Positions 43,265-53,400 of a DNA stretch of 64,000 nucleotides are shown here, piece by piece (the first letter of the stretch is position 1; the number at the start of each line of letters is the position of its first letter). The stretch is from the NCBI GenBank assembly GCA_035294125.1, contig DATGLM010000027.1:12284-76283 (forward strand), written 5' to 3'. The notes under the pieces are model-generated. The model saw only the letters and a list, made by a program, of their open reading frames with translations. It was not told where the DNA came from and searched no databases. Source of the stretch: CADDYT01 sp035294125. GTDB lineage: Bacteria > Chloroflexota > Ktedonobacteria > Ktedonobacterales > Ktedonobacteraceae. Made by a program: the position numbers and the translations under genes.

Positions 43265-44119
43265 ATGTTAGAATTTGAAATCCTGGCTCGCGGCCTCTTC
43301 CGGCCAGACCAACTTGAAATCACTTACAACCCGGCGCTGCGCATGCCGCTTCCTCCCACTGTACGGGAATGGATGGAGCAGCGCTGGCAGCAGAAGCTGG
43401 CGGCAGCGCGGGCAAAAGGCACACCCCTGTACGATGCTCACCTGTTCCGGCTCATCAGCACCGCAACCAGACCGGAAGGCATGCTGCACCTCGTCCTGGG
43501 CGATGGCAGCTACAAAGAATATGTAACGACGCGAGAAGCCGCATTTTCAGCAGGCAGAGCCCGGGAAGAACTGGGCAATGTGCTGGCAGTCTGTTCCGTC
43601 GTAGAGACCAGCGATGGCTACATCCTGCTCGACAAGCGGCAGGGCGTCGATGGCTACGCCGGGCGCTACCACGTCATCGGAGGCTTCTTTGAACGCGACC
43701 TCGATATCGTTGCGTCCCCTGACGAGCCTACAACAGGAACTGGCAGCGCCGTAGCTATCAAACCAGACCCATTCCGGGCCGTGCGCCGCGAGATCCGCGA
43801 GGAGACGGGTATCCAGCAGGCGGACATCCGCGAGCAATACTGCCTCGGCGTCGTCTACGACCTGACCATGCCGCACGGCGAAATGTGCTTTCTCACGCGC
43901 CTGCGCATCCCCCTCTCCGAGGCGCAAACCCGCGTCCCCGAAGAGCAGGAAATCCAGCAACTGCGCTCCCTGCACGTCACCCGCGAGAGCCTCACCGACT
44001 TCCTGCGCACCCACCACGGCAACATCTCTCCCACCGGCGAACCCAACCTCCTTCTCTACGGCGCGCTCCTCTACGGCGAAGAGTGGTTCGAGGAAATGAT
44101 TGACTATATGAAATCGTAG
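43265..44119 (+). CDS. NUDIX hydrolase with N-terminal extension
   Basis: 284 residues from the ATG at 43265. The N-terminal 110 residues (LARGLFRPDQLEITYNPALR..., GTPLYDAHLFRL) are conserved-looking but lack a named domain. The Nudix domain carries VCSVVETSDGYILLDKRQGV, GRYHVIGGFFERD and the box FRAVRREIREETGIQ, with an insertion of about 25 residues between GG and the REx2EE helix. This layout resembles eukaryotic-type NUDT22-like sugar-nucleotide hydrolases, by eye only. TATACT at 43253-43258 is 7 bp before the ATG, so the transcript may be leaderless; no ribosome-binding site is visible. Confidence 0.8.
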   Translation: MLEFEILARGLFRPDQLEITYNPALRMPLPPTVREWMEQRWQQKLAAARAKGTPLYDAHLFRLISTATRPEGMLHLVLGDGSYKEYVTTREAAFSAGRAREELGNVLAVCSVVETSDGYILLDKRQGVDGYAGRYHVIGGFFERDLDIVASPDEPTTGTGSAVAIKPDPFRAVRREIREETGIQQADIREQYCLGVVYDLTMPHGEMCFLTRLRIPLSEAQTRVPEEQEIQQLRSLHVTRESLTDFLRTHHGNISPTGEPNLLLYGALLYGEEWFEEMIDYMKS

Positions 44120-44382
44120 GGCTGTGAGGAGTCACCAGCCGTAGCTTGCCCATTGCGCCACCTTGCCCTACAGGCCGACCACAAGGGATTTGCCCGCTGG
44201 CGTATCAGCTTTCCTGACATCCCCTCAGAAAGCGGGATGCAGGGGCAGAGTCCCTGCCGGGCAGTGGGGTGTCCCCACCTCCTCTCCCTCACCTCCTCAC
44301 AGACCACAGGCCTGACAGAAGAATTATGAGGGGGATGTCAAAGCTTTCCAATTGACAGGCTGTAGTACAATAGAAACGTCAT

Positions 44383-44455
44383 GTCGCTGTAGCTCAGTGG
44401 ATAGAGCGGCCGTCTCCTAAATGGCAGGTCGTCGGTTCGAGTCCGACCAGCGACA
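44383..44455 (+). tRNA. tRNA-Arg (anticodon CCU)
   Basis: The 73-nt cloverleaf is complete. The acceptor GTCGCTG pairs with CAGCGAC, the D stem is GCTC/GAGC, the anticodon stem GCCGT/ATGGC holds the loop CTCCTAA (anticodon CCU, reads AGG), and the T arm is GTCGG-TTCGAGT-CCGAC. The CCA end is not encoded. A TACAAT box lies 12 bp upstream. Confidence 0.95.
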
Positions 44456-44523
44456 CTCTATATTTCGTAATCCTTTGCCCAACGAACGCTTTTCTCCTGA
44501 TTGTTCTTTTTGCGCTCAGGCTC

Positions 44524-45300
44524 CTACGTGTGGAGGGTGATGAGGCCGCGTTGGGCGGCGAGGGAGACAGCTTCGGTGCGGTTGGTGGCACCGAGCTTGC
44601 CCATGATGGAGCTGACGTGGAATTTGGCGGTACGCTCGCTGATGACGAGGTGGGCGGCAATCTCTTTGTTGGGCATGCCCTGGGCCAGCAGGTTGAGCAC
44701 CTCCAGTTCGCGCTCGGTGAGTGGCTCCAGTGGTGGCATTCTGTGCGTGCCGCTGGCAGGAGAAGTTGGTGGAGTGGGAAGCGCTTGCTGGCCCATGTGG
44801 CGCAGCAGCTTGGAGGCGACGATGGGTTGTAGCAGCGAGCCGCCCTGCATAGTAACGCGAATGGCATTGAAAATCTCGTCCCGTGGCGCGCCCTTGAGCA
44901 GGTAGCCGTCCGCGCCCGCCTGCACGGCATGGATGATGCGCTCGTCGTTATCGAAGGCGGTAAAGACAATGATGCGCGGCAGAGCCAGCACAGATGATGG
45001 CGCATGTGGGGAGTACTGCACAGGCTGGGCGTGCTGGCTGTTCTGACTATGTTGCAGGCGCAGGCGGCGAATGGTTTCGACGCCATCCATGAAGGGCATT
45101 TCGAGATCGAGCAGGATGATATCGGGCTGCATGGCGCGAGCGAGGCGCAGGGTTTCATCGCCATTGGCGGCTTCAGCGATGACCTCGAAGTCGGGCTGCG
45201 TCTCCAGCACGGCGCGCAGCCCCTCGCGCACGATGGGATGATCATCGGCGAGTAAGATGCGGATTTTCCGGCTCGTTTCCGTTGGCTGTGTGCCCGTCAT
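44524..45300 (-). CDS. NarL/LuxR-type response regulator
   Basis: 258 residues from the ATG at 45300; the open frame continues upstream but the conserved part starts IRILLADDHPIVREGLRAVL. The phospho-acceptor is Asp65 in IILLDLEMPFMDG, and KGAPRDEIFNAIR carries the Lys. A His/Gln/Ser-rich insertion (LQHSQNSQHAQPVQYSPHAP) interrupts the receiver after the fourth strand-like region. The LuxR helix-turn-helix at the C-terminus is LTERELEVLNLLAQGMPNKE, then HLVISERTAKFHVSSIMGKL. The histidine-kinase gene ends 74 bp upstream on the same strand; the two form a pair. Confidence 0.9.
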   Translation of the reverse strand: MTGTQPTETSRKIRILLADDHPIVREGLRAVLETQPDFEVIAEAANGDETLRLARAMQPDIILLDLEMPFMDGVETIRRLRLQHSQNSQHAQPVQYSPHAPSSVLALPRIIVFTAFDNDERIIHAVQAGADGYLLKGAPRDEIFNAIRVTMQGGSLLQPIVASKLLRHMGQQALPTPPTSPASGTHRMPPLEPLTERELEVLNLLAQGMPNKEIAAHLVISERTAKFHVSSIMGKLGATNRTEAVSLAAQRGLITLHT

Positions 45301-45374
45301 AGCGATATGCCTGACCTTTCTTTTCTGATCGTAACTTGTAGGGCCGTAATTGATCGAGCGCCTCAGGGATTCGG

Positions 45375-46607
45375 TTATGCGATGGGGACACAGGCGGCGA
45401 TACAGGTGCCTGCCCCAGGTTCGCTCGAAATGCAGAGGGTGCCGGAGAGCAGCCTGACGCGCTCGCTCATGCCCAGCAACCCGAAGTGCCCCTCCTGCTG
45501 CCGCGCCTGCCCCTGTCCAACCTGATCCGGGTCGAAACCACACCCATCGTCCTTCACATAGAGACAGAGTTCTTCCCGCGTGGCGACGAGTCTCAACTGG
45601 ATGTGGCGCGCCTGCGCGTGCTTGCTGGCATTGGCCAGCGCCTCCTGCGCGACACGATAGATACCGGTCTCTATGCGATCTGCCAGCGCCGGGAATTGCT
45701 TCGAGGGTGAGCAGCGGAAGGTGACGCGGACACCGCTCTCCTCGCGGGTCTGCTGTACCAGCAGGGCCAGCGCCTCACGCAGCGTATGGCCTTGCAGCGG
45801 GGCGGCGCGCATATCTATCACCGAACGGCGCGCCTCCTCAAGGTTGCGTCGGGCCAGGGTCAGAGCGCGGCGTATCGCCTCCTGCGCCCGCTCCGGCTTT
45901 GAAGCTGAGAGGGCATCCGCTGTTTCCAGTTGCAGCGTAATCGCGGCCAGCCCCTGCGCCAGCGTATCGTGAATGTCCCTTGCCAGGCGACTGCGCTCCT
46001 CGATGGTGGCGAGACGAGCGGCGGCGCGAGTATGCTCGGCGGAGATGCGCGCCCGCTGGATCGCCAGCCCGATCTGGTCACCGATGATGTGCAGCAGTTG
46101 CAATTCCTCCGGGGCCAGTTCGCGCCAGTCCTCGCTGGCAACGTTCAGCACGCCGATGGCGGTCTCGCCCGCGTAGATGGGGACACTGGCATGGTAACGC
46201 AGGCCCAGCGAGGTCGGGTCTCCTTCGCGCTCGGCATTTTTCAGGCGGCTGCAGCGCAGCACGTCGATATTGGCCGCGCCCTCCAGATTGCCCTGCACAA
46301 AGGTATCCAGGCAGAGGCAGGAGCCGGTCATGCGCTGCGGGTGGTCGGCGAGATAAGGCGGAAGGGATTGCGCGGCTGCCAGGTAGGGTCTCCCCTGCTC
46401 GTTGAGCAGCCAGACCCAGCCCGTGCGCAGCCCCAGCAGCTTCGTCACCTGAGCCAGCACCTCTTGCAGCGCCTCATGCACATCCACCTTGCGGTTCAGA
46501 TGGCCCGCGATGGCATAGAGCACCGCCAGTTCGCGGTTACTGCGCAGCAGCGAAGCCGTCTCCTGTTGCAGCGCGGCATCTTCATTCCCGGATTGATATT
46601 CTTTCAT
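45375..46607 (-). CDS. NarX-type sensor histidine kinase with GAF domain
   Basis: 410 residues, no membrane segment, so a cytosolic sensor. A GAF domain occupies about 28-185 (ELAVLYAIAGHLNRKVDV...ASVPIYAGETAIGVLNVAS) and contains the cysteines of SCLCLDTFVQG and VLRCSRL, which could hold a haem or iron-sulfur ligand. The HisKA_3 dimerisation helix has the phospho-His213 in RLARDIHDTLAQGLAAI. The ATPase domain shows YRVAQEALANASKHAQA, VKDDGCGFDPDQV and GHFGLLGMSERVRLLSG. It is the first gene of the pair with the NarL-type regulator. The signal is unknown. Confidence 0.9.
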   Translation of the reverse strand: MKEYQSGNEDAALQQETASLLRSNRELAVLYAIAGHLNRKVDVHEALQEVLAQVTKLLGLRTGWVWLLNEQGRPYLAAAQSLPPYLADHPQRMTGSCLCLDTFVQGNLEGAANIDVLRCSRLKNAEREGDPTSLGLRYHASVPIYAGETAIGVLNVASEDWRELAPEELQLLHIIGDQIGLAIQRARISAEHTRAAARLATIEERSRLARDIHDTLAQGLAAITLQLETADALSASKPERAQEAIRRALTLARRNLEEARRSVIDMRAAPLQGHTLREALALLVQQTREESGVRVTFRCSPSKQFPALADRIETGIYRVAQEALANASKHAQARHIQLRLVATREELCLYVKDDGCGFDPDQVGQGQARQQEGHFGLLGMSERVRLLSGTLCISSEPGAGTCIAACVPIA

Positions 46608-46866
46608 GATGTGTCTATGCGTCTCAGGTTACACGCGCCCCTGTTGAAACAGGCCAACAACGATAGGGACGATCCGGTAAATGGGTCGTCCCTCACTCAA
46701 TCTTTCTCTTGAACTCACTCGAACGCCTATAGAGAGTATATCACTGATGGGAAGGAGTGTCGAGGTTGTGGGAAGCACATGGTTCAAAGTGCTTTAGCGA
46801 AAAAGCGCAAAACTACTATTAGTACTTCTCGATTTGGTATACTAGTTTATAGAAAATAAATCGCTA

Positions 46867-47440
46867 TCATCGTATACAAGTTAGCATACGAAATGCACTC
46901 GCATTACCTATCGCTACCAGGAAGCTGGGGTATGCCAGCGGCACAAAGAGATAGAGACCCCACCAGAAGAGGACCTCACCAAAGTAGTTCGGGTGGCGCG
47001 AGAGCGACCAGAGGCCCGGTGGCACTCCCTGCGTCGCGGCTTCGGGCCTGCTGCGAAAGCGCTGCATCTGGATGTCTGCCGTCCCTTCGATGAGCACGAC
47101 GGAGAGAGTGACGAGGGCGGCGACAATATCCAGCCAGGTCAGGTGAGTGTGGGAACCGCTCAGGTTGGGCCAGAGGGCGAGACAGCCCAGGAAGACGAGA
47201 ATGGTGAGCATAAGGTGAATACCGAGGAAGCTGATGGGCCAGTAAAAAGCCTCCGCCTGCTTGCGGATATCGAGGTAGCGCCAGTCTTCGTGGCCCAGGC
47301 CGCGCCAGCGTATGGCCCAGTTGGTCGTCAGGCGAATGGCCCACAGGCGGAGCAGGGCGCAGATGAGCAGGTGGCGCGGGTTGGCAAGCCCATCTGAGCC
47401 GGGCTGCGAGAGCCAGAAAGCGGAAGCAGTAGCGCGCTCC
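46867..47440 (-). pseudogene. Truncated DUF1295 (steroid 5-alpha-reductase-like) membrane protein
   Basis: A single open frame downstream of gyrB reads RLWAIRLTTNWAIRWRGLGH, EDWRYLDIR, FYWPISFLGIHLM and SRHPNYFGEVLFWWGLYLF, the core of DUF1295 integral membrane proteins. No ATG, GTG or TTG with a ribosome-binding site precedes the conserved part; the first in-frame ATG (47211) is inside it. The frame also ends early, at ASAFRMLTCIR, before the last helix. Both ends thus appear lost. Translation by readthrough or re-initiation from gyrB is possible but no evidence for it is seen. Confidence 0.65.
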
Positions 47441-49492
47441 CTATATATCCAGTGTCGCGTTCCTGGCGTGGCTTTCGATGAAGCGGCGGCGCGGGGCGAC
47501 GTCGTCTCCCATGAGCATGGTGAAGATTTTGTCGGCTTCGACGGCCTCTTCGACGGTGACGCGCAGGAGAGTGCGTGTGGTCGGGTCCATGGTGGTCTCC
47601 CAGAGCGTTTCGGGGTTCATTTCGCCCAGACCTTTGTAGCGGCCAACTTCCGGCTCCTTGCCGTTGTGTTCGGCCTTGTACTGCTCCACGAGCTGGTCGC
47701 GTTCCTCGTCCGAGTAGACGAAGTGAACCTGTTTGCCGATCTTGATATGGTAGAGCGGCGGCTGCGCGATGTAGAGATGACCTTCGCTGATAAGCGGCTC
47801 CATGTAGCGATAGAAGAAGGTGAGCAGGAGCGTGCGAATGTGCGCGCCATCCACATCAGCATCGCACATGATGACGATGCGCCCGTAGCGCAGCTTCGCC
47901 ATGTTGAAGTGCTCGCCCACACCGACGCCGAGCGCGGTAATGATGTTCTTGACCTCTTCACTCGCCAGCATACGATCCAGTCGCGCCCGTTCTACGTTGA
48001 GAATTTTGCCGCGCAGTGGCAGAATAGCCTGGAAGTGACGATCACGTCCCTGTTTCGCTGATCCACCAGCGCTGTCGCCCTCGACGAGGTAGAGTTCGCA
48101 GCGGTCGGCGCGCTTCTCGGAGCAGTCGGCAAGCTTGCCGGGGAGGGTGGTATCGAGGGCGTTCTTGCGCTGCACCAGCTCGCGGGCGGCTCGCGCTGCT
48201 TCGCGGGCGCGGGCGGAGAGGAGGCACTTGTCGATGATGGCTTTGGCCTCGCCGGGCGTCTCTTCCAGGTATTGCATGAGCATGTCGGCGGTGATCGTCT
48301 CGACGATGGGGCGCACCTCGGCGTTATTCAGCTTGGCCTTCGTCTGCGCCTCGAATTGCGGGTTGGGAATTTTGACGCTGACGACAGCGGTCAGGCCCTG
48401 GCGCACATCGTCACCGCTCAGGTTGCCGTCCTTCTCTTTGAGCAGGCCCACCTTGCGGGCGTAGTCGTTGAGCGTGCGCGTGAGGGCGCTGCGGAAGCCG
48501 GTGATGTGCATCCCGCCATCAACGGTGTTGATACCGTTGGCGAAGGAGAACTCGGTGGTGTTCCAGCCATCGTTGTACTGCATCGCCAGTTCGACCCTGA
48601 TGTTATCCATCTCGCGGCTCGTGCTGATGGGCCGCGCCTGCAAGCGCCCACGGTTCTTGTTCAGGTAGCGCACGAAGGAGACCAGGCCGCCCTCGAAGTA
48701 GAAAGTAGCTTCGCGGTCGCTGCGTTCGTCGCGCAAGGAGATGGTCAGGCCGCGATTGAGGTAGGCCATTTCGCGGAAACGCTGGGCCAGGATGTCGAAG
48801 TTGTAGTCGCGGGTCTCCATCACCGTCAGGTCAGGCAGGAAGGAGGTAGTGGTGCCAGTGCCTTCGGCTGGCCCCATGTCGAGCAGAGGAGTAACGGCCA
48901 CGCCCTTTTCGTAACGCTGCCGCCAGAGACGGCCTTCGCGCCGCACATCAACCTGACACCACTCGGAAAGCGCATTGACCACGCTCACACCCACGCCGTG
49001 CAGGCCACTGCTGATCTGATAGCCACCACCGCCGAACTTGCCACCGGCATGCAGGATGGTCATGACGACTTCAAGCGTGGAGAGACCAGGACGCTGGTGG
49101 TGCTCCTCAACGGGAATACCGCGCCCATTGTCTTCGATGATGACGGAACCGTCGGCATGGATAGTGACGGTGACCGTATCGGCAAAACCGGCCATGACCT
49201 CGTCAATGCTGTTGTCAACGACTTCGTAGATAAGCTGGTGCAGGCCGCGCTGGTCCGTTGCGCCGATATACATACCGGGACGCACACGCACCGCTTCCAG
49301 CCCCTCAAGAATTTGAATATTCTGCTCGTTATAGCCGTTGCCATTGCCGTTGGTATGCTCGCCGTTGCCGTTCAAGCCACCTTTTTTCCCATTTCCACCC
49401 GACTGTACAACGCGTACCTGCTCTTTATCATCAGTAGGAGCAGCCAGGGTTCCTGGCTGCTCAGTCATCATCGATTCATCAAGTTTTGCCAT
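47441..49492 (-). CDS. gyrB: DNA gyrase subunit B (type II topoisomerase ATPase)
   Basis: 683 residues. A 40-residue Gly/Asn-rich tail precedes IQILEGLEAVRVRPGMYIGA. The GHKL ATPase domain has VDNSIDEVMAGFAD, DNGRGIPVEEH and GGGGYQISSGLHGVGVSVVN. The TOPRIM domain has CELYLVEGDSAGGSAKQGRD, RGKILNVERARLDR and IIMCDADVDGAHIRTLLLTF. The end GRYKGLGEMNPETLWETTMD is diagnostic. GyrB and ParE are alike at this level; with one copy visible and no gyrA/parC nearby I call it GyrB. The remnant of a DUF1295 gene follows directly. Confidence 0.92.
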   Translation of the reverse strand: MAKLDESMMTEQPGTLAAPTDDKEQVRVVQSGGNGKKGGLNGNGEHTNGNGNGYNEQNIQILEGLEAVRVRPGMYIGATDQRGLHQLIYEVVDNSIDEVMAGFADTVTVTIHADGSVIIEDNGRGIPVEEHHQRPGLSTLEVVMTILHAGGKFGGGGYQISSGLHGVGVSVVNALSEWCQVDVRREGRLWRQRYEKGVAVTPLLDMGPAEGTGTTTSFLPDLTVMETRDYNFDILAQRFREMAYLNRGLTISLRDERSDREATFYFEGGLVSFVRYLNKNRGRLQARPISTSREMDNIRVELAMQYNDGWNTTEFSFANGINTVDGGMHITGFRSALTRTLNDYARKVGLLKEKDGNLSGDDVRQGLTAVVSVKIPNPQFEAQTKAKLNNAEVRPIVETITADMLMQYLEETPGEAKAIIDKCLLSARAREAARAARELVQRKNALDTTLPGKLADCSEKRADRCELYLVEGDSAGGSAKQGRDRHFQAILPLRGKILNVERARLDRMLASEEVKNIITALGVGVGEHFNMAKLRYGRIVIMCDADVDGAHIRTLLLTFFYRYMEPLISEGHLYIAQPPLYHIKIGKQVHFVYSDEERDQLVEQYKAEHNGKEPEVGRYKGLGEMNPETLWETTMDPTTRTLLRVTVEEAVEADKIFTMLMGDDVAPRRRFIESHARNATLDI

Positions 49493-49679
49493 ACTGCCCG
49501 TATACCTTTTATTTCCACTTGCCAGAAATGTAGCGACGTTAAGTTATTCTCATTTGCATGAAAAAATGTGGTAAAATATGAGGCTCTGACCACATCTTGC
49601 GCCAACCCATTATATCACAATGCGCCAGATAAGCCAAGTCTTATGACAAGCTGGCAGTGCAAATGGCTATCTTTAGAGA

Positions 49680-49715
49680 GTTACATCGGCCCCGATCGAT
49701 CGGGGCCGATGTAAC
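49680..49715. repeat. 36-bp perfect palindrome
   Basis: GTTACATCGGCCCCGATC and its exact reverse complement meet without a loop. It lies 9 bp after the zinc-ribbon gene stop (minus strand) and about 185 bp upstream of gyrB. There is no T-run, so it could be a loopless terminator or a protein-binding dyad. Confidence 0.6.
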
Positions 49716-49723
49716 CCGGGCAG

Positions 49724-50320
49724 CTATTCGTAGCGACGACCCATTTGCACGCTCTGGGGCGGCGCCATCCCTTGCATGGCTGCCATACCGGGCATACCTG
49801 GCATAGAGGCGGCGGCAAGGTTCGTAGCACAGTAGGGGCAAAATGTCCAGCGCAGTTCAAGCAGGCGTTCGCACTTGGGACAGGGACGCTTGAGCTTCGT
49901 ACCGCAGGACGGACAGATCTGGAAATCGGACTCCACACGGGCGTGGCAGCGATCGCAGGTCTGTCGCTCCGTCATCTCAGCCAGCAGCGACTCCTCTTCC
50001 AACTGGCGTTCGTAAATCTCGGCCAGCGTCTGGCGCGGGCGTAGGATCAGGTAGATGAAGAGACCACCGATAAAGAAGACAGCCACCAGCACTGTCGCGA
50101 GAATCTGCGTGAGGAAATCTTGAGAACGCGAACGAATGTCGCGGAATGTCCAGACAACAAGACTCAGCCAGAAAATGACGATAAAAGCCACTGCAAAGCC
50201 GATAATGATACCAAGAGCATTTTGTAATGCGGCTAATGTTCCACCCGATGAGCTGGTGGTGGTAGTAGGGCTACCTGCCGCAGTGGCAAGTGTGAAGTTA
50301 AACAGAAGATGTGTTAACAC
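49724..50320 (-). CDS. Membrane protein with C-terminal double zinc ribbon
   Basis: 198 residues. Two membrane helices come first (GIIIGFAVAFIVIFWLSLVV about 37-57, and ILATVLVAVFFIGGLFIYLI about 73-92). A charged helical stretch follows (TLAEIYERQLEEESLLAEMTE). Then four Cys pairs form two zinc ribbons: CDRCHA and CPSCG, then CPKCE and CPYCA (about 121-166). The tail is Met/Pro/Ala-rich. The layout is that of DUF7577/zinc-ribbon membrane proteins of unknown role. GGTGTTAACA lies before the start, not a clear ribosome-binding site. It is monocistronic. Confidence 0.75.
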   Translation of the reverse strand: MLTHLLFNFTLATAAGSPTTTTSSSGGTLAALQNALGIIIGFAVAFIVIFWLSLVVWTFRDIRSRSQDFLTQILATVLVAVFFIGGLFIYLILRPRQTLAEIYERQLEEESLLAEMTERQTCDRCHARVESDFQICPSCGTKLKRPCPKCERLLELRWTFCPYCATNLAAASMPGMPGMAAMQGMAPPQSVQMGRRYE

Positions 50321-50499
50321 CGGACCTCGGCCCCTTTCAGTTTACAGAAATACATAGCTTTAGCTACTATACTACACCATATACAACGTACCGGATACAC
50401 AAAAGACAACAAGAGTAGGACTCGCTATTGTCATATTTTTTTATCTTGTGCCTGGCAGATCGACAGCTTCGAGCGCAACCGGCCAGGCACAGCAATCCG

Positions 50500-53400
50500 T
50501 TACCGGAACAGTAATGTTTTGATCTCCCCCGGACGGATGGAGACATGAACTGTTTCTTCCTGATCTCCATTTTGCCAGGGGAGCGGTTGTTGCAGCTCCT
50601 CTTGTAAGTTTGCCATAAAAGCGTGGGTAAAAGCAACCCTCTCTTTTTCCGTGTCTCCGTTCGCGCCTGGAAGCGGTCCCGGCTTTACCGTCGCTTCCAA
50701 CGAACGAGTAAGCGGATTGTAGACGCGCACGACCAGACCTTGCCCGTCGTTGCTGCGCTTGATGGCGCTGACAACGAGTTCGGGCGGCTCGACGCTGACC
50801 AGTCGGGCCGTCGCGGGCTGCTGCCCCTCGTGCAGACTGACGGTCAGCGCGCGCACAGTGGTATTGAAAGCCTGGGCCTCTCGCAGAACGAGAGCATTGT
50901 CGGCCTGCCAGTCGCCCTTGTGGGGCACCAGCGCGTACTCAAAGACGTGCTGACCGAGACACTGCGCTTCCGGCGTATGCTCCATTGGCCCGGCGAGTCC
51001 ACGCCGCGTTGTCAGATCGCCACGCGAGAGCCATTCGACACAGCGCAGCAGCGTTACAGCAACGGCCATTCCCCCTTCTGGCACACCGGGGCCGCCCTGC
51101 AAGATTTCATACTCCGGCAGGCCGCGATTTAGCACACCCAGTCCAATCGCTCCATTGCTGATATCTACAAAACGTTTCTGCGGGAAGGTATTGACCGGCG
51201 TTTCCGCCCAGCCTGTCGTATCCGCCGGATGGGCTGACGCGATGGGTCGGCTGCACACCTCGAAGGTGCCTTCGGCGGCAACCTGTTCAACGCTGAACGG
51301 TACCGGGAAGATGACGCGCAGGCGATGGTCTTTCGCCGCGTTGTCAATACTCGTTCGTATATCAATACGCCGAGTATCCGGAATAAGAGTCACTTCACTC
51401 GTGATGGCGCAAGCAATCGGCTTCTCACTGCGCCCGCCGCGACTCTCACTACAGGAGCCAGGCAGTTCCCAGCGCCCGCTGATGCGCAGGGCGGCGCGTG
51501 TCGGACCCTCGCTCACCAGTTCGATATGCGGTGGGGCAGTCGGCTGGCTGATGAGCCGGTCCTCTTGCGGCGGGCAGTAGGTGTAGAGATCGCCGATGTC
51601 TCCGCCATCCACGAAGCGGTTGAGGCCAGCGTAGACCGCGCCCGTCTGTTTGTCGGTGACGGTCAGCGTGCCATCCTGGAGACTGGCTTCGACCCGGAAC
51701 CACTCATTTTCGATGGCATTGGGAGCGGGCGCCGTAAGCGACGCGGATGAAGCGGGCGCAGCCGGAGCGTCGGCTTCATCGCGCGCGAAGCCGCGTGGGT
51801 AGAGCCAGCAGGTTTTGAGGCCGTAGGCGGGCAAGTCGGTGGCGACAAATTCGAGCAGCTCGCGCAGTTGATCGATGACAGAGATGTGCAGAGTCTCGAT
51901 ATCCTCGCGCTCCAGCAGGGCCAGCATCTGTGGCTCGAATGAGGCGAGTTCGGCCTCGTTCACCGGGACGCGCCCGGCAGGCGCAATCAGCAGTTCAATA
52001 CGCGCCACGCCGGGATGCGCCTGCTGGTCGGTATCGATATGAACATGGGTTATTACATTGCTGCCTTCGCTCTCGCCCAGCGCCATATTGAGCGCGCCGT
52101 GGGCCATCTCGATGAAGCTGCCGGGTTCGCTATAGCCGATGAAGGCCAGCATGCTCTGTACCGTCTCGCGGGGAAACTCCATCGAGCCGCGCTCCTGGCT
52201 CCAACGCTCGATGATCCTGTAAGGCATGGACACTCCCCGCTCGTCAACAAGCACGGCGTTGTGCAGCGAGCCTTCCAACTGCACGACCGCCTGTGCCAGG
52301 GCGCTGTTCTGCGCGGGAGAGGGGTTGAACACGACGATGGGCACAGGCTCGTGGCCGCGCTGCGCCGTGACGAAAGGAGCGCGGGTATCGCTCTTATCCG
52401 CGATGAATTGCATCGCCTGCGCCAGCACGCTCTCACCGATCTGCTGGCTCTGCGCAAAGCGCACGCGATTCTCCACGTGTACCTGGTCGAGACTACAGCC
52501 GCAGATGCTGTCGTGCGGGTGATTTTGCAACAGGTATTTCCAGGCGAGACGCACCAGACCGGCAGGATAGCGCGCTCCCAGCAGCGCGGCCCAGGCCGTC
52601 AGCGGTTCCACCCAGCGCTCAAGCAGTTGTTCGGTGGCCGTATTCTGCTGCTTGATCCAGATACGCGAGGAGAGGACTGCTGGCAACAGGGGAGCGTACT
52701 GGCTGCTGCGCATCTCGCCTCGTAGCGTCTGGAAATTCCCGTCCGGGTTGCTCCGGCGCACAGCCTCAATGTAGTGCGGCAGCGTGCCGATCTGCACGTG
52801 AATAGAATCGTAGCCCTGTCCGTCCTGCTCAGTTGTGGCAATCCCGGCGCTTACCAACTGCGCAAGCAGCCGCTCCTGCAAGGGATTGCCTTCGAGGGAC
52901 TGCAAGATCGCATTGGCGGCCTCGATCACAGCAGGCAAACCCTCTTGCGGTTCGAGATGGTCGGAGCCGTTCATAAAGAGCAGGGTGTCGCTGGTCGCTC
53001 TGGCAAGGATGCTGGCGGTGAGCATTTCGAGACGAGTCACAAATTCTCGCGGATTGAGCGGCATCATACGGGCATTGGAGTAGCCAAAGGGATCGGCAAG
53101 ATGAATGACCAGTACTTTAGTACCATCCGGTGCTGCCCAGTAAAACTCACTATTCTTTGCCTCAGCGCCAACCCCACGCCAGAAAACAGCGTTGTCGATG
53201 CCGAAGCCGCGTAAGATTTGCGGCATTTGCGCGATGTGTCCAAAACAATCTGGCAGGTAGCCGACACGCATAGCCCCACCGAACTCGGCTGCCCTCCGCA
53301 GGCCGAATTGCAGGTTGCGTATCAGCGCCTCACCGCTCACCAGAAACTCGTCGGGCTGCAAATACCAGGGGCCAACCAGAACGCGGCCCGCACGAATGTG

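Noticed and set aside
44150..44340. GC-rich region with short hairpins such as GCAGGG...CCCTGC between NUDIX and tRNA-Arg
   Set aside because: Stems are short and no T-run or conserved RNA pattern is visible; probably ordinary spacer.
48272..49561. A 429-codon plus-strand frame
   Set aside because: Antisense to gyrB and without motif or ribosome-binding site.
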